This document shows, one piece after another, positions 1 to 12,900 of a stretch of 64,000 bases of DNA. This stretch comes from Bolinopsis microptera (lineage: Eukaryota > Ctenophora > Tentaculata > Lobata > Bolinopsidae). Position numbers and translations under genes: made by a program. The DNA lies in the NCBI RefSeq assembly GCF_026151205.1, contig NC_087074.1, forward strand, positions 10,015,226 through 10,079,225, written 5' to 3'. How positions within the stretch are numbered: the stretch's first letter is position 1; each line of letters starts with the position of its first letter. The notes under the pieces were generated by a model. The model was not told the origin of the DNA. It did no database searches and saw only the letters and a program-made list of their open reading frames with translations.

Positions 1-848
1 GTCAAGTATCTAGAGCCAGTGCACACCTTTATGAGTGCAGACTCATTCCACCATAAAGTAGAGTTGTCCATTAAACAATCAGGTCAACTTCATGATTATT
101 TAAGGACTTTGTTCAGGCAGTTGAACAGGTGGGTACTGCGATAAGCATGAACTGCACAGACTTTGAAACGTGGCCAAGGTCCTACGGAACAAGCAACTAA
201 AAAACTAAAGATGTTAAAGTTGTAAGTTTCCAGCGTGGGTTTGTAGAAATGGAATGGAAAACAAATCATGACGAGGTTTCCCTTCATTTCACTCCATTTC
301 TCAGACAAAAAGACGAGAGACTCATTTCCATAGGTTGAAAAATAGCTTTCGCCCAGGAAGAGCCCCGGGGGATAGCTACTCCCAAAAAACAAGACATTAT
401 ATACGTAAACTGTGCAGGCTTATGGCCCCGAGTAGTAGGGTATTCTGGATGAACTTGCCTGATTGTACAGATATAACAGATCTTAATCGAGTGTTTGACT
501 AAAAATCATCTATTTCTTGTATTATTTACCATTTATTTATGTACAACAATTATGTTACATTTTTATACGCTTGTTTTTCTTTGCCTCGCGTTACGATATC
601 AATAATTCGCAAATCATTGGTCTTTATGAAGAAAGCCTCATCTGAGTTCTTAATTTAATTTCTAAAGAAAGAAAATTATTTATTATTATCCCGTACTTTC
701 ACCAATCAACTCTTCGTTGAAATGCTGGTAGAATTCCGACTATTTTTTAATCCGCTGGGGAGAAGGGAGTGTTTTCGTGTTCTTAAACCACCACCAATCA
801 ATTTGTCGTAAAATTCTAGGTCAGAATGATCGCAGATAAAGTTCCCAC

Positions 849-1245
849 TAATGTGGCTGTACTTAAGCACTTTTCTCAGAAAACGAAATGTTTAAATTTT
901 CTATTTCAGCGTGTCCCCTATTTACAACTAATGTTTCATCACAACAGTTTTAGGCTAATTTTTCGTTTTACTTTCGATGACCAATGGTTTGAACGGGTCA
1001 TTTTCATCAGAACATGGAGCTTTTGCTGATGTGGCTGTACTTAAGCACTTTTCTCAGAAAACGAATTTTCAAATTTTCTATTTCAGCGTGTCCCCTATTT
1101 ACAACCAATGTTTCATCACAACAGTTTTAGGCTAATTTTTTGTTTTACTTTCGATGACCAATGGTTTGAACGGGTCATTTTCATCAGAACATGTAGTATT
1201 TGCCGATGTGACTGTACTTAAGCACTTTTCTAAGAAATTCAAACT
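849..1245. repeat. ~177-bp tandem duplication, two and a bit copies
   Basis: Two nearly identical units of about 177 bp begin near 851 and 1029, each opening with GTGGCTGTACTTAAGCAC. A third, truncated unit starts near 1204, and the TTACTTAAGCACTTTT motif returns near 1428. The copies differ by few substitutions, so the duplication looks recent. No coding function is seen in it. The rest of 1-2470 shows no exon that I can support. Confidence 0.8.
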
Positions 1246-2470
1246 ATAATTTGTGATTTTGAGGCACTTTCCGAGAAGTTAGGATGATGAAACCTTGTCA
1301 GAAGTCTCAAAAGTCGACAAAGTACCTTAGAAACATAGTGGGTGCAGTTTAAATTGGACAGTAGCTAGCCCAGAGCAATTACGGAATTGAAATCTTTAAC
1401 CTCAATTTGCACAAAATGAACCTTGTGTTACTTAAGCACTTTTGTCAGAAAACGGCAGTATACAGCAGACGAACCGCAAGCGAAGAACGGAAGATATCAA
1501 TCGCAACCTCCAATATAATACCAATCATCTAAATGTAAATTGTAAAACAAAGATGATATCAAAGGAAATCATGATATTGCTATGTGTACTGAATAGGCAT
1601 TGTTTTTTATTTAGTATGCGAAGGAGGTTTCATTTGACAGTTCATTTCATCCACTTGACAAGTTATTGTGAAAAAGTTTCAGAAATGGTACTCGACCTAC
1701 CTGGGTTCCAAGCGACAGTGTCTGCATTCTTCAAATATACACATCTGATAATCTGATGTGAATAAACAGAGTTACAATATGTTCTAAAGTCTACATAGTA
1801 GCAATCTAGAGTGAACTGTCGTATATTTAGTTATTCATGAGCCATATTTTTCATTAGTTGATTAAATTGTTGATCCTCTTCTTGATTGTAGATGACTAAG
1901 AAGTGGCTATTTCTCAACCATCCCTTAGTCATCGAGTAAAGATGAGAAACAACAATAAAATTAACAGTTTCAATTTTTGTTAAAAACGTTCTTAAGTTAC
2001 AGTTATTTAAGGTTACAAATTATATCCCAAATAATATTAACAGATCATAAATGCTCCTCAAAATAACCTTTATCAACTTTACTAATAATCTTCACCAAAT
2101 ACGTCTAATAACGCCCTTTTAATTCTTAAAAATCCCTTTAAATTCTCAAAATAATTGCTATCAAATTCCACGAACTTTAGTCGAGAATTCGAAAAAACAT
2201 TTTTATAAAAATTTTCTTTAGGATGCTCGACTAATGTTCGCTTTTAAGCCTCACGAGACTCCGTAAGGATAACTGCGGTAATAATTGAAAATACCCCGAC
2301 AAATGCAGTCTTATAATAATTGCAGACAATCACGTACATGGCTGTTTAGCAATTTCTGGTTGTTCTGGTGTCGGAAGAGGGGTGGTATTCCTGTCTACTT
2401 GATCTCCTTATATGGGCATCACGTGTGCAACATAACTTACTGTCTGTTCTTAATCATTAAATCGTTCCAG

Positions 2471-2561
2471 GAAACGGCCACGAAGAAGAAGTACAGTCCC
2501 AGTGGAGTAGATGGGGACCTTGCTCGGTGTCATGTGGAGTGGGAATTCGAACTAGAGTCAT
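2471..2561 (+). CDS. Exon: first half of a thrombospondin type-1 repeat
   Basis: The exon follows a TTCCAG acceptor and ends at a consensus GTGAGT donor. Read in the frame that starts at 2473 it contains QWSRWGPCSVSCGVGIRTRV, the WSxWGxCSxxCGxGxRxR signature of TSP1 repeats, which occur in secreted and cell-surface adhesion proteins. Incoming phase is 1 and outgoing phase 2, which joins correctly to the exon at 4781. It may belong to an upstream gene or be an upstream exon of the main gene. An overlapping open frame from 2285 is only read-through of the preceding intron. Confidence 0.8.
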
Positions 2562-3165
2562 GTGAGTAACTGTAATCAGTAATCATCACTGCTATTTCAC
2601 TGGTGTAATCTCAGTCACAGACTGTATTCACTGCTGGCAACCATCCCACTGACTTAGACAGACTCTTATCACTCTGGCTGCTGCCCTAGACCGACTTAAA
2701 TTATTGAAATAAGAGCTTTACAGCAGTTGACGGCATAAATGTATTGAACCCAACCATACCTTTTTGTCGTTGTGGTGACAACTGGTGACGGCCAAGTTAA
2801 TAGTTAATAGTTAATCCCAGTACCTGGAACCTTGGGGTGGTAGTCAGCTTCTTGACGTGATGGAACCTTACTTACTGCGGCATTAAACCTCAGTAACCGC
2901 CACTCTAATTACTATTACTAGCCAACTTGACATTCAGACAATGTTACTATAAGGATGGATCTGGTCCAAATTTTAAATTACAGATTTGACTATTATATGA
3001 CGCACTTCTTCACCACCAAATAATGGTATTTTAATGAAAAGCTCGCTGTTCATTGCCACGTTGAGGGTAAAGTACAGGTGACAACCTGCTCCCTCTAGAT
3101 TACAGGATGACGTATTGGGGCACGTGTCAAGGTGGAGACAGTTTAATGTTTATCTGTTATATAGT

Positions 3166-3575
3166 GGCCTGTAACAAGGGGCCTGTAACAAGGGACCTGT
3201 AACAAGGGACCTGTAACAAGGGGCCTGTAACAAGGGGCCTGTAACAAGGGGCCTGTAACAAGGGACCTGTAACAAGGGACCTGTAACAAGGGACCTGTAA
3301 CAAGGGACCTGTAACAAGGGACCTGTAACAAGGGACCTGTAACCAGGGACCTGTAACAAGGGACCTGTAACCAGGGACCTGTAACAAGGGACCTGTAACA
3401 AGGGACCTGTAACAAGGGGCCTGTAACAAGGGGCCTGTAACAAGGGACCTGTAACAAGGGACCTGTAACAAGGGACCTGTAACAAGGGACCTGTAACAAG
3501 GGGCCTGTAACAAGGAGCCTGTAACAAGGGACCTGTAACAAGGGGCCTGGAACAAGGGGCCTGAAACAAGGGACC
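3166..3575. repeat. 14-bp minisatellite, about 29 copies
   Basis: The unit is GGACCTGTAACAAG, with a recurrent A/G variant (GGGGCC versus GGGACC) and a few AACCAG variants. It lies in the intron between the two upstream TSP1 exons. Because 14 is not a multiple of three and the unit lacks stops on the minus strand, it creates long spurious antisense frames of a Leu-Gln-Val-Pro-Cys-Tyr-Arg type. Confidence 0.95.
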
Positions 3576-4780
3576 GTATTAATAATGTAGATACTCTTGG
3601 TCGCCTTAAGAATCCGTCCTCTCTTCTCCGCCCATTCAGATGGTAATATTCATGAGTTGGGTTGACCAAGCAATTAGGTCACAGTATTTCCCCTTGACAT
3701 ACCGGTCCACCGGAGTAAGACCATTCCGTCTCAGATATCACATTAGTTACGCCACTTACAGGGACAGACCCCGTTTTGCTTCACTCAACCTTTGGAATGT
3801 AAATATTTTCAACCTACAGTGTCTTCCGAAAAACGGACATTTCCTGTTTCCAAATACCAGACATAAAAACTGACCCTGTCGTACGGAAACGTCTGCCTAA
3901 ATTTGACATGACCAGTAAAATGTAAACTGACTCCACATGTTTACACTGATAATCACGGATTCCTGGGATTCCTCCCTGCAACCCTTGCACAGACTATACG
4001 CCTCGTCATTTAGTACCTATTAGGATTCGGCATTCTGAGGGATCAATACTCTAAATGTAGGTAACTTTTAAAAGTAGCAGCCTTGTGCTAGATGTTAGGG
4101 AGTCTGCTTGGGGCACTTCAGGGTATAGCATTTCATTCAAATCGGGTGTTTCATTTGATTTGGGTTTTTAGGGCGCGTGCCTTTTTCTTCGAATCTAAAC
4201 AAATTATTCCGGCTAAATCTATTTTACAATCAGCATTTATTTGACAAAAGCCGGGCTTATGACTGTAAATGAAACGGGAATTATTTACGAATGACGTTAT
4301 TTTCAAGACTGTTTTTATATCCGCCCCTGAGAATCTAACCCAAATGAATTTCGAATACATTCATAATGACAAAATTGCAGCAGTTTTATGTAAAAAACTA
4401 CAAAACTGCTGGAAAAGTTTAAAGCAGAAACTTTGTCTCTAACATATTTCGGACATTTGGTGTAAGTTTTAGTAGACACAATATCGCGTATCAACAAGTC
4501 TGACTTTTCAAATAAATACATTTTTAGTCTCCAAAATCAAATTTGACCGGATCTTCTACCTAAAATCTTGACACTTTGTTCAAAAATAGACAGTTATTTG
4601 ATGCAGTTACTTTAGCTCACCTGTATTATTGTAACCAATCAGAGCGCTACAGTCTTACTCCTGACATAAACCGACCAATCAACGTACCTTACTTTTACTC
4701 CTCAATAACTTAATAGAACCTACCCATCAAAGCTGTAATTACAAAAAGTAACCCTCGTGATAACACTCCCTCCTTCCCAG

Positions 4781-4861
4781 GTTACCATGCATTGATGGGG
4801 ACGAATGTGAGCGACAGGAGCAACCTTGTATCAAGAAATCTTCTTGTTCCGACAAAAATGG
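4781..4861 (+). CDS. Exon: second half of a TSP1 repeat
   Basis: The exon lies between a CTTCCCAG acceptor and a GTGAGT donor. It completes the codon from 2561 and supplies the remaining cysteines (LPC, DEC, QPC, SSC). It ends in phase 2 with GG. That phase equals that of the signal-peptide exon ending at 6960, so this exon could also splice directly to 10979. No stop codon or terminal exon for a separate upstream gene was found. Confidence 0.72.
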
Positions 4862-6901
4862 GTGAGTTATTTTTAACTTGATAATTTGGGGTGCTGCATC
4901 ACCTTTCATTCTTTAAAACACCATTAAACTTAATTGTTAAACTCTCCGCTGACAAGCAAGATTCTTTTCTTGATAATATATGGAATTGAATACGGTAGAA
5001 TTTCCCAGAGAATTTTCCAAAAAATTTGCCAAAGTATGCGATAGAGGGCAATAGGGGCATGTATGCTGTTTTAACGGTTAAAGCCCCTTTAAAACCATGT
5101 TGTAAAATACTTCAGAAGAAAATATGTTTCAAGTTGAGTTGTAAAAGAATGTTAATATAAATTACGAGCTGTCTCGTTAATGCTGGGGTAAATATTATTG
5201 AGTAAATATGAAATATTATTTTTATTTAAAAACAAATTGAACTGCACTGGTAAATATTATTTTTATCTTATTTAACAGTTTTGAAATTGAACTGTCACGT
5301 ATAGTACTGTCATGTATAGTACTGTCATGTATAGTACTGTCATGCATAGTACTGTCATGGAAGTCGTCATCGTACTGTCATGGAAGTCGGAACATATGAC
5401 AAACTTTAAGTTTCATGCTATGAAGGGAATATTTAGGTTATACCTACAAAATAGTATTGAATAAATGTTACAGTAAAAATTAACTGATAGATTTAATAAC
5501 TAGAACGTTATTTTTATTTAACAAACTAGGCACTGTCACATGCCTTATTATTTAAAAAAAGTTGTCAACAAGGGACAGTATAAACAGCGCCCATAATCTT
5601 CCACTATAAACTATGTAATACTTAAGGTCAAAACTTCATCTACTTAGTAAATACTATATTTATTTAACAGTTTAGAGTTTAAACTGCATTGCCATGTACA
5701 GGGCAAACTATAAGTTTCGTACTATGTAAAATATGTTAATATAACATTGAAAATCGAACGATAACTTAGTATTTAATAGTTATATAAACGTTATAATACG
5801 ACAAGGGGACACTAAAAGTTTATTTACTGAATTCCATAATCTTAGTCTGTCTCTACTCAGTATTCATTGTATTAAAACATAATCAACTCTCTGAGCAGTC
5901 ATGAATGACGGCGTAGATTCCATAAATTCTGTAAATCATTCAATAAGCGATCATCACTATGTTATGAGATACCTTTACAATGTTAAAGTTATAAGTTAAC
6001 CCTATAACAAATCAATATCCTTAACTGTTTAACAGTCTGTTTAACTGAATAGCATAATATTATTTAATATATTAATCATAATGATTACGTCCATATCTAC
6101 CATCTGCATAATATGTCTAGCAGTATATTACGAACTTTACGACACAGTCGGCAACTACTGACCGATCAATATATTACAAAATATGTAACAAACAATTATG
6201 CCTTAAATCGTTATTGCACTTTACATTTTAACATTTTACCGACATCATATCGGACTCTCAATAATGCGGGTGCGATTGTATTCCACATCATTCCTTAATA
6301 AAATCACGATTCAACAAATAATTGAGTTTATCTACCAGCTTTATCAGGGCACCAGAATCTCCACAAAGTCGTCCAGAACCGTCCCAGGACAATCCTGTGA
6401 TAAATAGATTAAATAATTGAGTTATTGGAAGGGTTAACCCGACCTGAATCCCACCCTTCGTCCTGGACCTGTTTTCATGAAATCCAAGAATTCATCCGAC
6501 AAAAGTACATCTAATCTGATTCGAGTGAACGAATAGTAAAGAGGTTTTATTTCAAAGTGCATGACACGACATGATCCAATTACTGTCCTTCTAATAATAT
6601 GATACATTTGACAAATTTGGAAATTCTTCTGCATCTCCTGATCAGTTCACTCTTACATCACCCCCTTGCACCGTCGTCTGATTTCAGTGTTTTTTGAGTT
6701 ACTGTCAAGAGCTGAACAGTTACCGGGACTGTGAAGTCATTACTGTCATAAGTGAACCCAGTCAGACAGATTATTTCCGTATTTTAGGACATTACGGAGT
6801 TCAGTTCTACTAGGTCATCACTCATCAAGATACTTGGCGGTTAGTCTCCTCTACCTCACCACTCCTCTCCATTTTCCTCTCCATTTTACTCACTATTCAA
6901 C
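4862..6901. other. No gene seen; short 15-bp repeat cluster
   Basis: The sequence is AT-rich. A small cluster of a 15-bp unit, TGTCATGTATAGTAC, in about four to five copies lies near 5288-5390. Otherwise there is no splice-bounded frame with domain similarity. The last 100 bp before 6902 are pyrimidine-rich and could hold a transcription start for the main gene. Confidence 0.5.
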
Positions 6902-6960
6902 ATGATTGTGTTGCTCGCTCTGCTGAACATCGTTACTCGCACTCTGTCTCAGCAGCCAAG
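6902..6960 (+). CDS. Exon 1: initiator Met and signal peptide
   Basis: The ATG has A at -3. It encodes MIVLLALLNIVTRTLSQQP, a short hydrophobic leader typical of a cleaved signal peptide. The exon ends AAG before GTAATT. Outgoing phase 2 joins to 10979 by completing a Ser codon, which places the TSP1 domain directly after the leader. It may be an alternative first exon, because 4861 has the same phase. Confidence 0.72.
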
Positions 6961-9900
6961 GTAATTTGTATTATTCTTCTTTCGATTATGGTTTTTCCAG
7001 AGGTGGTGAATTTTCAGATCGTTTTTTATTTGTAGCTGGTAAAGTACAAAATTGAAATAATTTGCATTGCCTCTGTGCATGTAGCAGTATCCGCCAAACT
7101 TTACCTTCCAGTTCCCACGTGTAAGTCTGGCAATGTACCCTACTAGGCCACTAGACCACGTATGTAGTCTGCCCTGCTAGGCCACTAGACCACGTATGTA
7201 GTCTGCCCTGCGAGGCCACTAGACCACGTATGTAGTCTGCCCTACTAGGCCACTAGACCACGTATGTAGTCTGCCCTACTAGGCCACTAGACCACGTATG
7301 TAGTCTGCCCTACTAGGCCACTAGACCACGTATGTAGTCTGCCCTGCTAGGCCACTAGACCACGTATGTAGTCTGCCCTGCTAGGCCACTAGACCACGTA
7401 TGTAGTCTGCCCTGCTAGGCCACTAGACCACGTATGTAGTCTGCCCTGCTAGGCCACTAGACCACGTATGTAGTCTGCCCTGCTAGGCCACTAGACCACG
7501 TATGTAGTCTGCCCTACTAGGCCACTAGACCACGTATGTAGTCTGCCCTACTAGGCCACTAGACCACGTATGTAGTCTGCCCTGCTAGGCCACTAGACCA
7601 CGTATGTAGTCTGCCCTGCTAGGCCACTAGACCACGTATGTAGTCTGCCCTGCTAGGCCACTAGACCACGTATGTAGTCTGCCCTGCTAGGCCACTAGAC
7701 CACGTATGTAGTCTGCCCTGCTACGCCACTAGACCACGTATGTAGTCTGCCCTACTAGGTCACTAGACCACGTATGTAGTCTGCCCTGCTAGGCCACTCG
7801 GCCAGGCTCCCATTGTCCACTAGAATACACAAATTTTGGTTTGATTCAGGTTTCGTCTGCTTTGGACTAAGTTGATTTGGCAACAATTTGTCACACCCCC
7901 GCCTTACCCTTTTCTGTTGATAAAATTGTAAAAATATTGCAAAAATTCTAATTTCCGGTGGCCGGGGTTCAGTCGTTTCCTATCTTTCCACTCATATAAT
8001 TGTTTTACGATATCTCAACTGAGATAGCTCAGTCTGCAGATTTTATCAGCAGAGATCAGCAATCTGTTAGAAATAGTCAGATTCCATCTAGAGTTGATCT
8101 GAAAAGGACACCGTCGTATCATTAGCTAAACTTCTGGCCTGAAGATAAATCAAGAACAATCGTTCTAACTTTGCTGTAACCCTACCCTTCGAGACACCTA
8201 TCTTCATTTTTAAGACACGAAGTCCGGATTTTCTAGACCAATCCACGCTATTTCACGCCTCTTTGTGAATTTAACACAAGTTTCGGTCTGATCTCGATCT
8301 TAATTATTGTTGTAAATAACTGATTAAAAGTGATCTGATAACTGATTGACAGATAACGATCGGTGATGATCGAGCCATGAATAAGTGTTACAACTTTAAT
8401 TAGATAATCTCTCTTCGTGACTGTAACTCCCTGGTTCGATCATTCTCAATTCTCTGATAAACCTAATGTATTACATCGTGCAGCTGTCTCGATATTATGT
8501 GTGAGAGTACAGTCTAAAGTATGATTGAAGCTTTCCGCCGTACCCCACATCAGTGGCCACGTCTGCGGCAAACTTGACCAACAAACTTACCAAATCTGCA
8601 AGTTTTGCTGATCTGTTAGAACTGCAGACAGGAGGCGACACTAGGCTGCCTTCGTGAGGGGTCTCCTTATTCCTTGTTGCCCCCTCTAGCTCTGTTTCAC
8701 GTCACACAGATTTACTGATAGAGTGATAGGAGGGTGGGACCTAAGGGTGGAAGCTTGTTATCAGGATATTTTATGTGCGGTTATTTTATTATTGATTACA
8801 GATTGCATATTATCGTGACTGTTTGTTAATTCATGTCAACTTGACACATAAAATAATAAAATATTTGGGCGTGTGCCGTTGCGGGAGTACTTGCGGGAGT
8901 ACTTGAAGATATTTAGGTGACTTATTATTAGTTTAACGGGCGGGATTCGTTTTAATATCACAATGTTTCCTAAAATATGTTAGAGCAGATAAAGTTTAAT
9001 ATATAATTATAAATAATAATTCCTAAACAAGGTGACTCCTCTACCCTCTACCCTCTTATCTGTCTGTATAGAGAGTTGTAACTATAAGACAAGGAATGCG
9101 GGCTCTTAATATAGCTACATCACGTAGTGCTCATGGCAACTGATCTCCATCGCACGTGCATATCCTGATAAAAGTTCAGTCCGTTTTCCTGGTAGTTGAG
9201 CGGAGAAGGGCCAGGGGGAGGGTTACGGCGGTTAAGTACAAAGTTTCATGGATACTTCGCTCTACTTAGTGGACTTCTTAGGGGAAACTACCATTCATGC
9301 ATTTTTTTGAGGAATGGCTGAAGCCTTTCAGATTTCATCACATTTTTCAGAAACCTGTACTACCCCTTTTTCGAAATCCCAACGGTGGTGTAATATTTGC
9401 AATTTCCCTCCATTTTTTAGCTGATCATCCTCTTTTTGAAGGGCTTCTCCAGATCGTATAATGTCAGAACTGACATATGAAGTAAATGGACATGTACGAG
9501 ATAATAATTTGGATCGCATAGTTAAGATAATATGTGGAACCACCACTAACCAGTAATTTATCGGTTGAATGGCATCGGCTCAACTGGCTCTGATAAATTA
9601 AGAGGGGGGGGGGGGGGTCGTCATGAAAATTTTTTGGATATGATCTAAGGATTGTTTAGAAGAGATTGCCCGGGCAAAATTTTGAGATAGGCCTTGAAAA
9701 GTTTAAATTCGATTTTGAAAATTTTGGACCTTGAAAAATCGTCAAAAAACCAGGTCCAAGATTTTAACAATCGAATAAAATATAAAATTACTCATAAGCG
9801 TTGATCTTTGACCAGCAAAAGCTCGGCTACGAACAATATTTCCGATGGGATCAAAAGCAGCTGATAGATATAACTCCCTTCTATTCGGGAATCACACAGC

Positions 9901-12900
9901 AGTAAGTAGTAGGAGCATAATATGCTCGCTAACCGGTATTTGAAGATTTCAGAGGAGACCCCGGCCCCCTCCTGTCGGCTGTCTCCTGAAGATGTTCCAC
10001 ATTGTGTGGATGCGGGATCGTTGACCTATGACGTCAGTACAAGGGGGAGATGGGTTGGAAACTGATACTGATGTAATTTGTGGACACAATAGCTATGAAA
10101 AAACTTTATGATGGAGGGGGGAGGGGGTCTGGGAAGTTCTTGCTGACGTAATATGTGAACGGTCTCTTAGAACGGTCTCGAATAATTTCTCTGTGCAAAG
10201 TGGCCAACCTTTTTACTCATCTCTAACGCTTTTTTGTGAAATTGCGCAAAATATGACGGATTATTAAATCACATGCTGAATGCTCAGCTAAAACTTTAGT
10301 TATATATAATTTGCAACTCTAATTTGTTTGCTAGTTAGACAAATGTATGGCTCCTATATGTCTAGGTGTGTTTTATAAAAATGTGCTTAAACAACCGTTC
10401 AGTCAGACAAGATAGCAAGATCTTGTAAGATGTTGATGTTTTCCTTGACGCGAATATACTCCGATCAATAAGCCCTATCTAGATTTTAATTATGTAAATT
10501 AGGCAGACCCCGCATTATACTTTATAGTCCAATACTCACAACTCTGTGTATTGATAGTTTTAATTGAATAAATTAAAAAGTTCTATTGTGGAAAACATTT
10601 ATCTCCATTTTTTAAATGATTCCCGTGAAGAGCCATTGTTTACGGTGGTGGAGTGATTTTTATTTTCATTTTCAATTTATCGGTAAAAAAGAGGATGGTG
10701 GGATTTAAAAAATATAATTCATGCTCAATTATGCTTGTTCAAGTTACTGTTACACAGTATGTTTAATTTTATTAATGTTAAAACATCGCTTATATTCTAT
10801 TCTATCTGATGACTGTAATGTGCTCAGCAAATACTTCCTTATCTAGCACTTGAAACATCACAATTTAGAAATATTACTTTCCAAATCATTTCCCCGATTA
10901 ACTGATTAAGAGTAAGACTATCGCGCCAAAACAGCTTATGTTACAATGGAATTGTGATCTAAACATTTCTTTTTACAGCTACGGAGATTGGACAGAATGG
11001 AGCGGATGTGAGAATTGTATTCAGACCCGGGCACGGACCTGCGAACAACCCCACCTGTGTGGCTTCAAGGAGGAATCAGAAACTCGACAATGCTTAGAGT
11101 GCGAGCTTGACCCAGGTGAGCAGAGTATAATAGGCTTGTTGTGCGAGCTTGGTCTAGGTTAGCAGTTTGTTAGGGGTAGATTGTTGGGAAGTGTTAGGTT
11201 TAATTATAGATTTAGAACATTACAGTGATGTTGTCTGTAAGGGGAATTAGCTGTGGAATTGTGTGGCGAAAAGGTTTTGTTGCAGGGTCTGATAATTATC
11301 TTTATCTTGAAAGCGTCTGAATTTCTGGCCAATTTTAGGGATAAAGTGTTAACAAATTATTCCGAAGAAAGCCTCACGTCCGTTTCACTGAGTACCGTCT
11401 ACCAATTTCTCAATTGTGGTCTAGAATCTTCTAGAGCTTATCCAATACTACAGCCACAAATGGATAATCTTCATTTTCCTTAGTAACTGTTCATCTAACC
11501 ATGTTTGATATTTACAGCCTTACAGGTCACTGAAATCAAATCAAGTGTGTGGTCATAGAGTCAAATATCAAGTATCATGGTGAATTTTCTGGTTTTTTCC
11601 GAAACGACTTCCATCACGTGTGTAAATTTTGCATGTAAATATTATCACCCTGCGTGCTGCTGGTCCTATTTTAACCATCTGTACATTTTCATACATTGCA
11701 AATACATCATTATATGTAACGATCACGTGTGTAACGATCATTTAAAGTCACACTTGAGAAATCATGAGTTATTTGACCGGGGGTCCAGAACATTGATACG
11801 TGGCTAAAGTTATTATATTTCAATATAACAAATCCATTTTGACACGCTTTATTTAATTAAAAACAAACCTGTCACTGACTCGAACTGTATTTCCTCCGCC
11901 CCTCAAAATGTGTGTGTAACTTATCAAACTAAAATCGGATTTTTGTCCAACTTTACCGAATCTAATTTAACATATTTAATTCTGGAAATTAGGGATCTTT
12001 TTGATCCCATTACGAAAAGATTGAAAGTCATATTTATCGTATTTATGAAATGTAACAATAATGATTTTGTGCCCTTATAAATCGTTCTCTCGAAACATCT
12101 TTAAAGGACTTCTCCCTACCCTGTCAAATAATTTTTCCTGATAACACTTTCCCATCACGAGCATTTCACTTTACTAGAAATAAGGGACACACTCCACACG
12201 ATGTACTGTAATCCACGAGAATCAGTCCGCCCTCTCCTCCTCTCCTCCTCTCCTCCTCTCCTCCTCACCTGCTCTCTCTCTCTCTCTCTCCCTGGCCTCA
12301 CACTCACGCGCATATACTCGCACATATTAGCATAAATATTACAAAGGCAAATTAAACACTTGTAAATTCGATTTTTAACCATTTCAGCCGCTCAGTAACT
12401 GGGTATATAACTAGGTTAAGCTAATGGTATACACATAGGTCCCACCAGTAAATACATATCCCCGCCGACTAGTTCTTTTACACAGCCAGCCCCCAAACTC
12501 CTGCCGCTTTTGCCCCTGGTCTGTTAAAATCAGGTCGGGTTGGGACAGTAGACCCGAATTGTCTAGAAACTCTGTGCTAAATGTTATTAGAAACCGGGTT
12601 TTGTTCAGGGAATGAGGTGAAAATTAGATTTAGTATCAATTTACATGCTCCTTCTTTTATTACATTAGTTTTGAAGATTGCTCTTGGGTCGCCTGCAAAT
12701 GACCTGTCTGGACTCTGGTTCGAACACTCGTGAACCTTAACTCCTGTAATCTGGATCTCAACTAAATACCTTAACTCCTGTAATCTAGATCTCAACTAAA
12801 TACCTTAACTCCTGTAATCTGGATCTCAACTTAATACCTTAACTCCTGTAATCTGGATCTCAACTAAATACCTTAACTCCTGTAATCTGGATCTCAACTA

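Noticed and set aside
96-392. 98-codon minus-strand open frame at the left edge
   Set aside because: It has no recognised domain, no convincing splice sites and no neighbouring exon. It was kept out for lack of support, though a partial exon cannot be excluded.
3143-3669. Three long overlapping minus-strand open frames
   Set aside because: They are translations of the 14-bp minisatellite in all three frames. The Leu-Gln-Val-Pro-Cys-Tyr-Arg periodicity is the repeat itself.
7128-7796. Regular repeat array resembling a CRISPR locus
   Set aside because: The 34-bp units are directly adjacent with no unique spacers, and the genome is animal.
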